A stretch of DNA of 64,000 bases from Lagierella massiliensis (GCF_001407835.1 NZ_CYUO01000004.1:262739-326738); one strand, 5' to 3'. Positions 24,659 through 33,784 are shown, numbered from the stretch's first letter. The notes: generated by a model not told the origin, from the letters alone. Numbers and translations are program-made.

Positions 24659-25570
24659 ATGATATATACAATCAGCCTGAATCCATCAATGGACTTTATA
24701 GTTGAAGTTGATGGAATCAAGAAAAATTATAAAAATAGAATGACGTCGGAGCTTAGAGTTCCTGGAGGTCGAGCCATAAATGTAGCAAGGGTATTAAGGC
24801 GAATGGGTATGCCTTCAGTTGCCACAGGATTTCTTGGTGGACACACGGGAGATTTTATAAAAGAATGGCTTAATATGGAGGGGATTCAAACTTCCTTTAT
24901 AGAAATAGACGATGAGACGAGAATAAATATTAAACTATACAATCATAACATCGTAATAAATGGTAAGGGACCAAACATATCTTTTAATGAACAAACTGAA
25001 CTCCTATATTTTATTTCACGAATCCAAGAAGGGGACACTGTAATACTAATGGGAAGTCTTCCACCAAATGTTGACAAGGATATTCTTGATAGAATTATTT
25101 CTATATGCAAGGCAAATAAAGCTGAGTTCATAGTTGATGCATATCCAAGTCAGTTGAAAAATTTTATAAAAAGAGGTCCTCTAATGATAAAACCAAATAT
25201 TTTGGATGTGGAAGAAATTTTCGATACAAAAATTGAAGACGAGAAAACTCTTATTAAATATGGAAGAGAACTTCTTAATATGGGAGCAAAACATGCAATA
25301 ATTTCTCTTGGAAAAGACGGAGCCTATCTATTTAGTGGAGACTGTGTCTACAGAGGTGAAGGCGTTAAGGGAAATGAAGTGAAGACTGAAGGTGTTAGAG
25401 ATTCTATGATTGCAGGATTTATTTCAACTTATATAAGAACTGCAGATCTGGAAGAGTCCTTTAGAATAGCAATGTCATGTGCTACTGCAACTGCCTTTTC
25501 TAAAGACTTGGCAAGGAGAGAGGATATAGATAAAATTTCTAAAGAAGTTGTGGTTCATAAAATATGTTAA
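24659..25570 (+). CDS. PfkB-family sugar kinase (1-phosphofructokinase/LacC-like), variant anion hole
   Basis: A ribokinase-fold kinase of 303 residues. The start MIYTISLNPSMDFIVEVDG and PGGRAINVARVLRRMG match the FruK/LacC group, as does GSLPPNVDKDIL. KPNILDVEEIF and ISLGKDGAYLF are normal. The C-terminal signature usually reads GAGDSM; here it is EGVRDSMIAGF, which keeps the catalytic Asp and Ser but replaces the Ala-Gly of the anion hole by Val-Arg. Activity may therefore be changed. No PTS gene is adjacent. The gene name fruK is avoided for this reason. Confidence 0.8.
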   Translation: MIYTISLNPSMDFIVEVDGIKKNYKNRMTSELRVPGGRAINVARVLRRMGMPSVATGFLGGHTGDFIKEWLNMEGIQTSFIEIDDETRINIKLYNHNIVINGKGPNISFNEQTELLYFISRIQEGDTVILMGSLPPNVDKDILDRIISICKANKAEFIVDAYPSQLKNFIKRGPLMIKPNILDVEEIFDTKIEDEKTLIKYGRELLNMGAKHAIISLGKDGAYLFSGDCVYRGEGVKGNEVKTEGVRDSMIAGFISTYIRTADLEESFRIAMSCATATAFSKDLARREDIDKISKEVVVHKIC

Positions 25571-25629
25571 GCTTTACCTAAACACTAAAATTGTAGTATT
25601 ATTAATATAACAAGTTATAGGTGGTTTAT

Positions 25630-26451
25630 ATGAATTTAAAAAAATCAAGTAAAATTGCCATAGGTATTGGCGCAATTATATTTATTATTATCATTGCTAT
25701 AATCTCATCTTATGCAGTAAATAAGTCGGGACTAAAAAAATTGGAGCAAGAAGCTATTGGCTATATCAAGGATGAAGAATTCGGCCCAGCGTCAACAATT
25801 TATTCAAGGCTATACACAAAGACTGGGGATAAAAAGTATGAAAAAGAGAGAGAGGAAACTCTTAAACTGAAGGAAGAGTCCAAAATATTTCATCAGGGAG
25901 AAAGCAAACTTAAGGACGGAGACTATCTTTCAGCTATAAAAATCCTTGCTCGCATAGATAGAGAAGGCTCAAAATATTATGAGGAAGCAAACAAAAAATT
26001 AAAAGAGGCTGAAGATAGTATTATTTCTGAAGTTAACAAGGCGATTGATGACGATAATGTCTATTTGGCATCATCAATATTAAAGGACTATGTGAAAATA
26101 GTAGGGGACTCTGAAAAGGCTAACGCTCTTCTTTCAAAAGTTAACTTAGATGTATTGGATGAAGATACTGTTGGTTCAAACTCAAATGTAACTGATGTTG
26201 AGACTGTTGAACTTCCTCAAAATCCAGAAAATTGGATAGGGAAGACTGTAGAGATAAAAGCCGAAAGATCAAATTTAAGATCACAACCAAGTTTAGACGG
26301 CAAGGTTGTAGGGCTTGCCCTTGAAGGCGATGCAATTGAAATAAAGAAAATAAAAAATGATGGAAATAGAATTTGGTGCTACGGAACTGTTACCAATTTA
26401 AGAGATGGTAAAAAAGTTGAAGCATGGATTTCTGGAAAACTTTTAAAGTAG
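25630..26451 (+). CDS. Membrane-anchored protein with SH3-like domain
   Basis: A 273-residue envelope protein. One N-terminal helix (about 8-30) anchors it, with the rest outside. A helical, charged, TPR-like region runs to about residue 175 (GYIKDEEFGPASTIYSRLY, GDYLSAIKILARI and VYLASSILKDYV look like repeated units). The C-terminal 70 residues form a bacterial SH3 domain (ERSNLRSQPSLDGKVVGLALEGD). The ATG at 25630 follows AGGTGG; a GTG at 25621 overlaps that site. It may bind cell wall. A terminator follows. Confidence 0.75.
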   Translation: MNLKKSSKIAIGIGAIIFIIIIAIISSYAVNKSGLKKLEQEAIGYIKDEEFGPASTIYSRLYTKTGDKKYEKEREETLKLKEESKIFHQGESKLKDGDYLSAIKILARIDREGSKYYEEANKKLKEAEDSIISEVNKAIDDDNVYLASSILKDYVKIVGDSEKANALLSKVNLDVLDEDTVGSNSNVTDVETVELPQNPENWIGKTVEIKAERSNLRSQPSLDGKVVGLALEGDAIEIKKIKNDGNRIWCYGTVTNLRDGKKVEAWISGKLLK

Positions 26452-26458
26452 AAGTAAT

Positions 26459-26494
26459 ACCTTATAGCTAAAGGGCTATAGGGTATTTTTTTAT
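26459..26494 (+). terminator. Terminator after the SH3 protein
   Basis: TACCTTATAGC and GCTATAGGGTA pair around a short TAAAGG loop and are followed by TTTTTTT. Confidence 0.85.
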
Positions 26495-26547
26495 TTAAAA
26501 GCTTTGAGAGATTAAAAAAAATAAAAAATTTCAAATTATTTTTTTCA

Positions 26548-26567
26548 TTTCATAAACGTTTCATAAA
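26548..26567 (+). promoter_or_regulatory. 11-bp-spaced direct repeats upstream of the TlpA lipoprotein
   Basis: TTTCATAAA occurs at 26548-26556 and again at 26559-26567, exactly 11 bases apart, about 80 bases before the start codon. This geometry is typical for OmpR/PhoB-type response regulators. The regulator is not identified; the two-component system at 33785-35745 is one candidate. Confidence 0.4.
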
Positions 26568-26644
26568 ACTCCTGTAAGATATGTTTGTAATCAAAAATGA
26601 ATTACAAAAATTTACTTATGAGAATAAATTTGGAGGAAAAAATA

Positions 26645-27805
26645 ATGAAAAAAAATCTATTAAAGAAAGCGACATTTTTACTTGCAGTATGTTTAACAGT
26701 TAGCGCTGTAGGATGTCAAAAGAAGGGAAATGAAAACAAAAATTCTACAGAGAGTGGAGTAACTCAGTCCATTGATTCTGAAAAAGCTGGCATGACAACT
26801 GATGCAAAAGGTAGTAACGAAACTTTTAAACCAGCTGACTATGGACTTGAAGCAAAGGACGAATACGTATATGAGTATCTTGGACTTAAGTTCAAACTTC
26901 CAGAAAATATCAAGTCTGCTATTAAGAATAAAGAATTAAATATGTCAGACGATCAAAGCCCAATAGACAAAGAGTTAAGATATGCAATGTTAACTTTCAG
27001 CAAGATGACTGAAGAACAAAAAAATGCTGAAGTGGGAAAAATGGGTGACGAGTTTGAAAAGTGGCAAGAAGCTCTTGAAAGAGTTGCTACTTTAGGAATG
27101 TTTGAAAAGGGAATGTCTGAAGATGAAATTTCTAAAATAACAAAATGTGACAGCCATAAAAAAATTGGTGAATCATCAGATGGTAAATATGAATATTATT
27201 TAAGCACTAAAAATGGTAGCGACTTAGCTGAAGAATTTGGAAAGACAGAAATTGAAATCATAGATAAAAAAGACAGACCAGAAAATGGATTTGTACTACA
27301 AGAAAAAACTGACTTAGAAGGTACAGAAGCATTTGGTGGGGGTTCTGTTGAAGACATAAGTAACGTTGTTACAAAGGACATTAACGGAAAAGAATTTTCA
27401 AAGAAGGACTATGAAAACTACGACCTTACAATGGTAAATGTATTTGCAACATGGTGCACAGCTTGTATAAAAGAAATTCCAGATCTTGTTGAACTTCAAA
27501 AGGAAATGAAGGACAAGGGGGTTAATGTAGTAGGTATTGTAACTGACACAGTTGATGAAGCTGGCGAAAACAAAGATGCTATTGCAAAGGCAAAGACAAT
27601 TCAAGAAAAGACAAAGGCAAATTATCCATTCTTAATGCCAGACAAGACTAACTTCAATGGAAGATTAAACGGAATTCAAGCTCTACCAGAAACTTTCTTC
27701 ATTGATAAAAATGGAAAGATTGTTGGAGAAACTTACTCAGGCTCCCACGATTTAAAGGACTGGAAGAAGATTGTAGAAAAAGAATTAGAAAATTTAAATA
27801 AATAA
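26645..27805 (+). CDS. TlpA-like thioredoxin-fold lipoprotein
   Basis: A 386-residue surface lipoprotein. The lipobox ends in AVGC (about residue 23), with a charged spacer. The middle part (about 55-235), rich in charged residues, is not recognised. From about residue 250 a TlpA/ResA-type thioredoxin domain has the redox motif WCTAC and the cis-proline region IQALPETFFIDKNGK. The ATG at 26645 follows TGGAGG. It heads an operon with a CD1871A-type CXXC peptide and a NapH-like Fe-S protein, which suggests a thiol/electron relay across the membrane. Confidence 0.87.
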   Translation: MKKNLLKKATFLLAVCLTVSAVGCQKKGNENKNSTESGVTQSIDSEKAGMTTDAKGSNETFKPADYGLEAKDEYVYEYLGLKFKLPENIKSAIKNKELNMSDDQSPIDKELRYAMLTFSKMTEEQKNAEVGKMGDEFEKWQEALERVATLGMFEKGMSEDEISKITKCDSHKKIGESSDGKYEYYLSTKNGSDLAEEFGKTEIEIIDKKDRPENGFVLQEKTDLEGTEAFGGGSVEDISNVVTKDINGKEFSKKDYENYDLTMVNVFATWCTACIKEIPDLVELQKEMKDKGVNVVGIVTDTVDEAGENKDAIAKAKTIQEKTKANYPFLMPDKTNFNGRLNGIQALPETFFIDKNGKIVGETYSGSHDLKDWKKIVEKELENLNK

Positions 27806-27807
27806 AT

Positions 27808-27960
27808 ATGAAAGAAAAAATTTTAAAGAGCCGAGTTACAAGCTTTGTAATCATAGCCATTGGTATTGGAATGATTTACTATGGATACAATAATGGGGAA
27901 GCAAAGGTTGTATTGGAAAAGGCCATAAGAATATGTATGGAGTGTATAGGAATTGGATAA
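27808..27960 (+). CDS. CD1871A-family CXXC peptide
   Basis: A 50-residue small protein, too short for most ORF cut-offs. One transmembrane helix (about 11-26, TSFVIIAIGIGMIYYGY) is followed by a short loop and the C-terminal motif IRICMECIGIG, whose CMEC pair is the hallmark of CD1871A-family proteins. It starts two bases after the TlpA-like gene and is followed at once by the Fe-S membrane protein, the usual order for this family. It probably passes electrons between them at the membrane surface. Confidence 0.85.
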   Translation: MKEKILKSRVTSFVIIAIGIGMIYYGYNNGEAKVVLEKAIRICMECIGIG

Positions 27961-27961
27961 A

Positions 27962-28828
27962 ATGAACAGAAACAAGAAAAATAAATATAAAATACACGAC
28001 TCTATAAGACATATTTTTCAGTCATGTTGGTTTTTAATAACCAACTCCTACTTTGAAGGATATAAAACCGGTAAAATTTACGGTGGGAATTTAAAGAAGA
28101 TTTGCGTTCCGGGCATGAATTGTTATTCATGTCCTGGAGCCAAAGGCTCGTGTCCCATAGGGTCGTTACAAGCGGTAATAGGAAATTCAAATTTCAAATT
28201 TAGTTACTACATAGTTGGATTTTTATTTTTTATAGGAGCACTTGTTGGAAGATTTGTATGTGGCTGGCTATGTCCCTTTGGTCTTTTTCAAGACTTACTA
28301 TACAAGATTCCATTTTTTAAAAAGATAAAAACATTTAAGTATGACAAGCACTTAAGAAAATTAAAATATGTTATTCTACTTGTCTTTGTAATATTATTAC
28401 CTTTGTTTTTGGTTGATGTTTTAGGACAGGGTTCACCATTTTTCTGCAAACTAATCTGTCCTGTGGGAATGCTTGAAGGTGGAATACCCCTTGTGTTACT
28501 AAACAAAACCATGAGAAGTGCCATAGGATTTTTATATTATTGGAAGGCTACAATCTTAATCATAACAATACTTCTTTCCATTATAATCTACAGACCTTTT
28601 TGCAAATACATTTGCCCCCTTGGAGCAATTTATTCAGTATTTAATCCAATATCAGTATTCAGATATAGAGTCGACAAAGACAAATGTATTAATTGTGGAA
28701 AATGTAAAAGAGTTTGCCAAATGAATATAGATCCTGTAAAAAATTGTAATCACTTAGAATGTATTCGATGTGCAAGATGTAAAAACGCATGTCCAGTACA
28801 GGCTATCAACTATAAATTCAAAAATTAA
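27962..28828 (+). CDS. NapH/CcoG-like membrane 4Fe-4S protein
   Basis: A 288-residue membrane electron carrier. Cysteine motifs near residues 43-60 (CVPGMNCYSCPGAKGSCPIG), then four helices with CGWLCPFGLFQD and CKYICPLGAIY of the NapH/NosR type. Two C-terminal 4Fe-4S ferredoxin motifs follow (CINCGKCKRVCQ and CIRCARCKNACP). The ATG at 27962 is preferred over the TTG at 27953 since AGGAATTGG precedes it. It likely draws electrons from cytoplasmic ferredoxin and supplies the CXXC peptide and TlpA-like lipoprotein outside (inference). Confidence 0.88.
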   Translation: MNRNKKNKYKIHDSIRHIFQSCWFLITNSYFEGYKTGKIYGGNLKKICVPGMNCYSCPGAKGSCPIGSLQAVIGNSNFKFSYYIVGFLFFIGALVGRFVCGWLCPFGLFQDLLYKIPFFKKIKTFKYDKHLRKLKYVILLVFVILLPLFLVDVLGQGSPFFCKLICPVGMLEGGIPLVLLNKTMRSAIGFLYYWKATILIITILLSIIIYRPFCKYICPLGAIYSVFNPISVFRYRVDKDKCINCGKCKRVCQMNIDPVKNCNHLECIRCARCKNACPVQAINYKFKN

Positions 28829-28839
28829 AGGAGTTTACA

Positions 28840-30117
28840 TTGTTTAAAAATGCTTTAAGATATGTTACGAGAAAAAAGAATCGTACAATTATCGTCTTTA
28901 TAATCTTAACAATTGTCCTTTCATGTCTATACTCATGTTTAAGTGTGATGAAGTCCAGTGGGAAGATGGAAGAGTCCCTTTATAAATCTTCCAACTCCTC
29001 ACTGGCACTCACACGAAAAGACAATGGACATTTTGAGACAAACAAGTTCAAAGACATTGAAAAAATAAAAGAAATTGACGAAGTGGTGTACCAATACTTT
29101 GGAATGGCAAAACCGACTGATGCAAAGGTTGTGGAAGGTGAGCAGAAAGTTCAAAGGGAAGATTTACCAGATGAATTTAAAAATATTCTGGCTGTAGAAG
29201 GTGCTAATAGCACAAAGAGAAATGTACTTTTTAGTAGCGGCGTGTTTACCATTAAAGAGGGAAGACATATTGAAAAGAAAGATATAAACAAAGTCCTTGT
29301 CCATGAAGAGTTTGCTAAGAAGAATAATTTGAAACTTCATGATAAAATTGGTCTTGAGTTTATTGAACTTGGACAAACCGATTCTAATAAGGAAGAAAAG
29401 TTTGAAATTGTTGGAATATTTTCAGGAAAGAAACAGGAAATGTACACTGGAATGTCATCAGACTTTAGCGAAAATAATATTTTTGTTGACTATGAGGGAG
29501 CTCAAAGTGCCATAGGAAGAGATAGCGACAGTAAAATTGTAAATAAAGTTTCTCTATTTTCAGAAACTGCGGACAAGATGAAAGAGTCAATGGGTAAAAT
29601 AAAATCCATAGACGCTCCATGGGAAGATTATAATTTAGAAAAGGACTCAAACGCCTTTGAAGAAGCCCTTGAGTCTGTAACAGGAATAAAACATATTATA
29701 AAGATTATGACCTATGCCATAATGATTGGTGGTGTGGTTGTACTTTCCCTTATATTAATACTTTGGTTAAGAGAGAGAATCTACGAAATAGGAATACTTT
29801 TATCCATCGGAGTAAGTAAGATTAAGATTGTAGGACAGTTTATCCTCGAACTATTATTTGTCTCAATACCTGCAACAGTTTTTTCACTACTATTTGGTAA
29901 TATTATGTTAAGTCAAATTGTTGGTGGATTTATAAACGCAGAAGGTGCTGGCGCTGTTACTGACAATATGTTAAAGAGTGAGAAATTTTCAGAAAGCCTT
30001 ATTACTTTCTTGCAAAGCTATGGAATTTTAATCAGCATCATAATCCTTTCAGTTATAATTGCATCTGGATTAATCTTAATAAAGAAGCCAAAAGAAATAC
30101 TATCAAAAATAAGTTAG
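28840..30117 (+). CDS. FtsX/MacB-type ABC permease (Vex1-like)
   Basis: A 425-residue permease with one N-terminal helix (about 17-37), an outside domain to about 285, and three C-terminal helices (about 287-310, 328-355, 390-418), the FtsX/MacB layout. It starts with TTG behind AAAGGAG. Sequence, order and lengths (425, 213 and 458 residues) match the pneumococcal Vex1-Vex2-Vex3 exporter pattern of permease-ATPase-permease. Its first residues (FKNALRYVTRKK) resemble those of the second permease. It follows the Fe-S gene by 11 bases and may share its operon. Likely exports a peptide. Confidence 0.85.
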   Translation: MFKNALRYVTRKKNRTIIVFIILTIVLSCLYSCLSVMKSSGKMEESLYKSSNSSLALTRKDNGHFETNKFKDIEKIKEIDEVVYQYFGMAKPTDAKVVEGEQKVQREDLPDEFKNILAVEGANSTKRNVLFSSGVFTIKEGRHIEKKDINKVLVHEEFAKKNNLKLHDKIGLEFIELGQTDSNKEEKFEIVGIFSGKKQEMYTGMSSDFSENNIFVDYEGAQSAIGRDSDSKIVNKVSLFSETADKMKESMGKIKSIDAPWEDYNLEKDSNAFEEALESVTGIKHIIKIMTYAIMIGGVVVLSLILILWLRERIYEIGILLSIGVSKIKIVGQFILELLFVSIPATVFSLLFGNIMLSQIVGGFINAEGAGAVTDNMLKSEKFSESLITFLQSYGILISIIILSVIIASGLILIKKPKEILSKIS

Positions 30118-30126
30118 GAGAATGTA

Positions 30127-30768
30127 ATGGACGTATTAGAAATAAAAAATGTAACATATAGTTATTCAAACTCAAGAGAAAAAGTTTTGTCATCAGTAAA
30201 TCAAAAGTTTGAACTTGGACAATTTTATGCCATAATCGGTAAATCGGGAACGGGAAAGTCAACCTTGCTTTCACTACTGGCAGGACTTGACAAGCCGAAG
30301 AGTGGAAAAATTTTATTTGAAGGTGAAGACATAGAAAAAAAGGGATATAGCAATCACAGAAAAAATAATATCTCCCTGGTTTTTCAAAACTATAACCTAA
30401 TTGATTACCTTTCACCACTGGAAAATATAAGACTTGTAAACAGCAAGGCATCTGAAGATATACTATTAGAGCTTGGACTTGATAAGAGTCAAGTAAAAAG
30501 AAATGTTATGAAACTTTCTGGAGGACAACAACAGAGAGTTGCAATAGGGAGGGCATTGGTGTCAGAGGCGCCAGTAATCTTAGCCGACGAACCTACTGGC
30601 AACTTAGATGACGGAACAGCTGGCGAAATTATTGACGTGTTAAAGAAACTTGCAAAAGAGAGAAATAAATGTGTAATAGTTGTAACTCATAGCAAGGAAG
30701 TTGCTAAGGCGGCTGATGTTGTGTTAGAACTTGATAGCAAGAAATTAAAAGAAGTAAGAAAAAATTAG
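30127..30768 (+). CDS. ABC transporter ATPase (Vex2/LolD-like)
   Basis: A 213-residue ATPase of the MacB/LolD group. Walker A is GKSGTGKST, the Q-loop is VFQNYNLIDYL, the signature is [15 protein letters not shown] and Walker B is VILADEPTGNLD. The H-loop is VVTHSKE. It lies between two FtsX-like permeases with short gaps, so it powers both as a heterodimeric exporter. Confidence 0.92.
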   Translation: MDVLEIKNVTYSYSNSREKVLSSVNQKFELGQFYAIIGKSGTGKSTLLSLLAGLDKPKSGKILFEGEDIEKKGYSNHRKNNISLVFQNYNLIDYLSPLENIRLVNSKASEDILLELGLDKSQVKRNVMKLSGGQQQRVAIGRALVSEAPVILADEPTGNLDDGTAGEIIDVLKKLAKERNKCVIVVTHSKEVAKAADVVLELDSKKLKEVRKN

Positions 30769-30779
30769 GAGGTATAGCA

Positions 30780-32156
30780 TTGATTAAAAATGCTTTTGCA
30801 TATGTAACAAGAAAGAGTTTAAAATCATTGATAATCCTGTTGGTTATCTTAGCCATGTCAACACTTAGCCTAATCAGTTTATCCATAAAAGATGCCACAG
30901 ATAGAGCGTCTAAAGAAACCTTTGGAAATATTACAAATAGTTTTTCTATGGAGATAAATAGACAGGTCAACATGGGAACACCGAGAGGTGGCGGAAATGT
31001 TAAAGGTGAAGACATAAAAAAGATAGCTGAGTCAGAGGACATTGACGACTATGTTAAGAGGATTAACAGCGTTGCAGACCTTGTGGACCATGATATTATA
31101 GAAACAGACGAAACCCGTGCAGGTATGTCTGAAGAAAGAGCAAAGAACTTCGGAAGAACCGTTATGCTTACAGGAGTCAACGACTCATCAAAGGAAACTA
31201 AATTCGTTTCAGGAGCATATAAATTAGTTGAAGGCAATCACTTAGAACCACAAGATAAAAATAAAATTTTAATGCATAAGGACTTGGCTGCAAAAAATAA
31301 TTTAAAAATTGGAGATAAATTAAAAATAAAATCCAATCTATTTGATGCGGACAACGAAAAGGGCGCAGACGAAACTGTGGAAGTTGAAATTAAAGGCCTA
31401 TTTGACGGTCACAACGAAGGTGGAGTAACAGCAGCACAGGAATTATACGAAAATACATTAATAACAGACATCGACACAGCTGCAAAAGTCTACGGCAACA
31501 CAGAGGACACAGCGGTGTATCAAGATGCCACATTCTTTGTAAAGGGAGATAAGTACTTAGACAAGGTTATAAAAAATCTTGGAAAGCTTGACATCAACTG
31601 GAGAGAATATAACCTAATAAAGAGTTCATCAAACTATCCACTACTACAACAATCAATCTCAGGCATCTACGGAATCGCAAATAAATTATTTGCAGGTTCA
31701 TTAATATTTGCTGGCGTTGTAGTTTCATTGTTGTTATTGTTATGGATGAACGCAAGAAAAAAAGAGATTGCAGTATTACTTTCCTTAGGAATTTCCAAGG
31801 CAAAGATATTTGGACAATTTGTAATCGAATTACTTTTTATTTCCATACCTGCATTTATAGGATCATACTTCCTTGCAGACTACACAGGCAAGATGATTGG
31901 AAATAATATTTTACAAAAAGTTACCGGCGACATCGCAAAGCAAGTTGCAAAACAAGCTTCCTCAAGCCAACTTGGTGGAGGTGCAGAAGTTGACGGATTT
32001 AACAAGACGCTTACAAGCCTTGATGTAAATATAATGCCAAAGGCAGTTGTATATGTAGTTGTATTTATGTCCATTGTGCTTTTAATATCCCTAATAGTGT
32101 CATCACTAAATATTTTAAAGAAAAATCCTAAAGATTTACTAATAGATACAAATTAA
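30780..32156 (+). CDS. FtsX/MacB-type ABC permease (Vex3-like)
   Basis: A 458-residue permease: one N-terminal helix (about 17-38), a large outside domain (about 40-300), then three helices (about 304-325, 345-370, 425-448). It starts with TTG behind GGAGGT. Its opening IKNAFAYVTRKS is alike in protein and DNA to that of the first permease, which shows that the two are diverged duplicates. The signal-like start and coupled ATPase point to export of a peptide or lipid. A terminator follows. Confidence 0.87.
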   Translation: MIKNAFAYVTRKSLKSLIILLVILAMSTLSLISLSIKDATDRASKETFGNITNSFSMEINRQVNMGTPRGGGNVKGEDIKKIAESEDIDDYVKRINSVADLVDHDIIETDETRAGMSEERAKNFGRTVMLTGVNDSSKETKFVSGAYKLVEGNHLEPQDKNKILMHKDLAAKNNLKIGDKLKIKSNLFDADNEKGADETVEVEIKGLFDGHNEGGVTAAQELYENTLITDIDTAAKVYGNTEDTAVYQDATFFVKGDKYLDKVIKNLGKLDINWREYNLIKSSSNYPLLQQSISGIYGIANKLFAGSLIFAGVVVSLLLLLWMNARKKEIAVLLSLGISKAKIFGQFVIELLFISIPAFIGSYFLADYTGKMIGNNILQKVTGDIAKQVAKQASSSQLGGGAEVDGFNKTLTSLDVNIMPKAVVYVVVFMSIVLLISLIVSSLNILKKNPKDLLIDTN

Positions 32157-32187
32157 AAAGTTAGTCAAATAAGACTTGAAATATAAA

Positions 32188-32232
32188 AGCTTCTGACTAT
32201 GGTAAAGTACCAGTCAGAAGTTTTTGTTTTTT
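32188..32232 (+). terminator. Terminator after the Vex-like operon
   Basis: GCTTCTGACT and AGTCAGAAGT pair around a loop of about 13 bases, followed by TTTTGTTTTTT. Confidence 0.8.
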
Positions 32233-32378
32233 AGTTAACAAAACAGTAAGAAAAAATAAAAATGCTCTAATTTACAATATTGCAACTGGGAGTTGACATA
32301 ATGTAGACTATAGATGGTAGAGTATTTTTTATTTTGATTTTAAAATATTATTAATAAAGAGGAGAGGAGGTAGTAAAT

Positions 32379-33104
32379 TTGTTACTCAGTGAAAAAATTT
32401 ATAAATTAAGAAAGGAGAATGGATTATCACAGGAAAACTTAGCGACAAAATTAAATGTATCAAGACAAGCTGTGTCAAAGTGGGAGTCGGGAGTAACTCC
32501 AGATATTGATAATATAGTCAACTTGGCTAGGTATTTTGATTGTTCCATAGACTATCTATTAAATGATGATATTGATTCCATAGACGGGAGTATAAAGAGC
32601 GATGAAGACAAAAATGATAACACCTTTACTGAAAATCAAAAAAATCGATTCTCTGAAAATTTAAAGATAAATATCTTGTTAACACTTCCTACATTAGTAA
32701 TATTAATTATGTGGATTATATCAAAACTTGTAGAAGTTCCAATAACACATCAAGATTACAATACCAAAAACTTTTACACCGGATTTTCAGGATTTATAGA
32801 CTACTACGATTTGTGGGGACTATTTTATATTTGTATAGCTGTATGGGTGGTAGGTGTTTTTATGCAGTTAGTATGGAAGGTTTATATTGAGCCTAAAAAA
32901 GAAAATATAGTCATAGATAGGAAGATGAAGGGGATTTATATAATTCGATTTCTTCTATTACTATGTGGAGCAACTTTATTTACCTATGGAATTTTAAATC
33001 CTTGGAAATTTAGTTGGACTATGCAAACTATTATAGCATTGACTTTGTACTTTATAGTTATTGCTTCTTTGTCGATTATTATTAGACGCCTAGAAAGTAA
33101 ATAA
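32379..33104 (+). CDS. XRE-family regulator with membrane domain
   Basis: A 241-residue protein. The N-terminal XRE helix-turn-helix (about 3-62) reads IYKLRKENGLSQENLATKLNVSRQAVSKWESG. An acidic linker follows, then four helices (about 98-115, 140-165, 185-205, 217-235). The start is TTG behind GGAGAGGAGG. Membrane-tethered XRE regulators of this kind are common in Firmicutes and often control a neighbouring transporter; here the nearest is the Vex-like exporter upstream. The signal is unknown. Confidence 0.85.
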   Translation: MLLSEKIYKLRKENGLSQENLATKLNVSRQAVSKWESGVTPDIDNIVNLARYFDCSIDYLLNDDIDSIDGSIKSDEDKNDNTFTENQKNRFSENLKINILLTLPTLVILIMWIISKLVEVPITHQDYNTKNFYTGFSGFIDYYDLWGLFYICIAVWVVGVFMQLVWKVYIEPKKENIVIDRKMKGIYIIRFLLLLCGATLFTYGILNPWKFSWTMQTIIALTLYFIVIASLSIIIRRLESK

Positions 33105-33154
33105 TAATTTAGAATTTAAAAACAAAGTTGCTTTAGATTTAAAAATAAAAAGTA

Positions 33155-33195
33155 TCAACCTTACTCCATTAAGAGTAGGTTGATACAAAAATTAA
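33155..33195. terminator. Terminator between convergent genes
   Basis: GTATCAACCTACTC-like arms: TATCAACCTTACTC and GAGTAGGTTGATA pair with a small bulge around CATTAA, between the XRE gene and the minus-strand operon. Confidence 0.65.
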
Positions 33196-33209
33196 TTTTT
33201 ATTTTGAAA

Positions 33210-33770
33210 TTACATTTCCAATAACTCATCCACTGCTTCTCTGACATCATCCACATCACAAAAGGAAGGATCTAGATGTGTTAAGAAGTGCCAGTCATTA
33301 CTATTTTTTTCCTTATACAATATGGCTTCGCCGTCTTCTGAGCCAAAGTAGCTTCTTGAAACTTCAAAGCCCTTTTCTTCCAAGTAGCTCTTTGCTTCGT
33401 CAAAAACCTTCTCACGGTTTTCAATATAACTTTTCACATCATTATTTTCAATTGCATAGGCGTCAACCCTTGTTACTCCTTCCACCAATCCATTTCCTGG
33501 CATTGACAAGTTTGGAATCTCCTTCCAAAAAACATCTATATCCCCCTCGCCAACAAACATGAATTTTGTAATTGGAACAATATTATTATTAAACTCCAGC
33601 TCCAAATAGTTTGGTATGGTATCTAATTTTATTGATTCATATAAAAATCCATCTTCCTCAACGCATCTATAGCCTTCCAGTTTTGAAATAAATTCTCTGC
33701 CCTCTTCAACGCTATTAAATGTTGCAAGTTCAATTGAAACACCTTCTTGGTACAATTCTAAAATAAACAT
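33210..33770 (-). CDS. Unknown soluble protein, last gene of the two-component operon
   Basis: A 186-residue acidic protein that I do not recognise. It has no signal peptide or helix long enough to cross a membrane. Features include FNSVEEGREFISKLEGY near the N-terminus and a C-terminal part rich in Asp/Glu ending DVDDVREAVDELLEM. The ATG at 33770 is chosen because AAAGGAG lies five bases upstream. It starts 15 bases after the histidine kinase gene, so it is probably co-transcribed. Confidence 0.65.
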   Translation of the reverse strand: MFILELYQEGVSIELATFNSVEEGREFISKLEGYRCVEEDGFLYESIKLDTIPNYLELEFNNNIVPITKFMFVGEGDIDVFWKEIPNLSMPGNGLVEGVTRVDAYAIENNDVKSYIENREKVFDEAKSYLEEKGFEVSRSYFGSEDGEAILYKEKNSNDWHFLTHLDPSFCDVDDVREAVDELLEM

Positions 33771-33784
33771 ACTAACTCCTTTCA

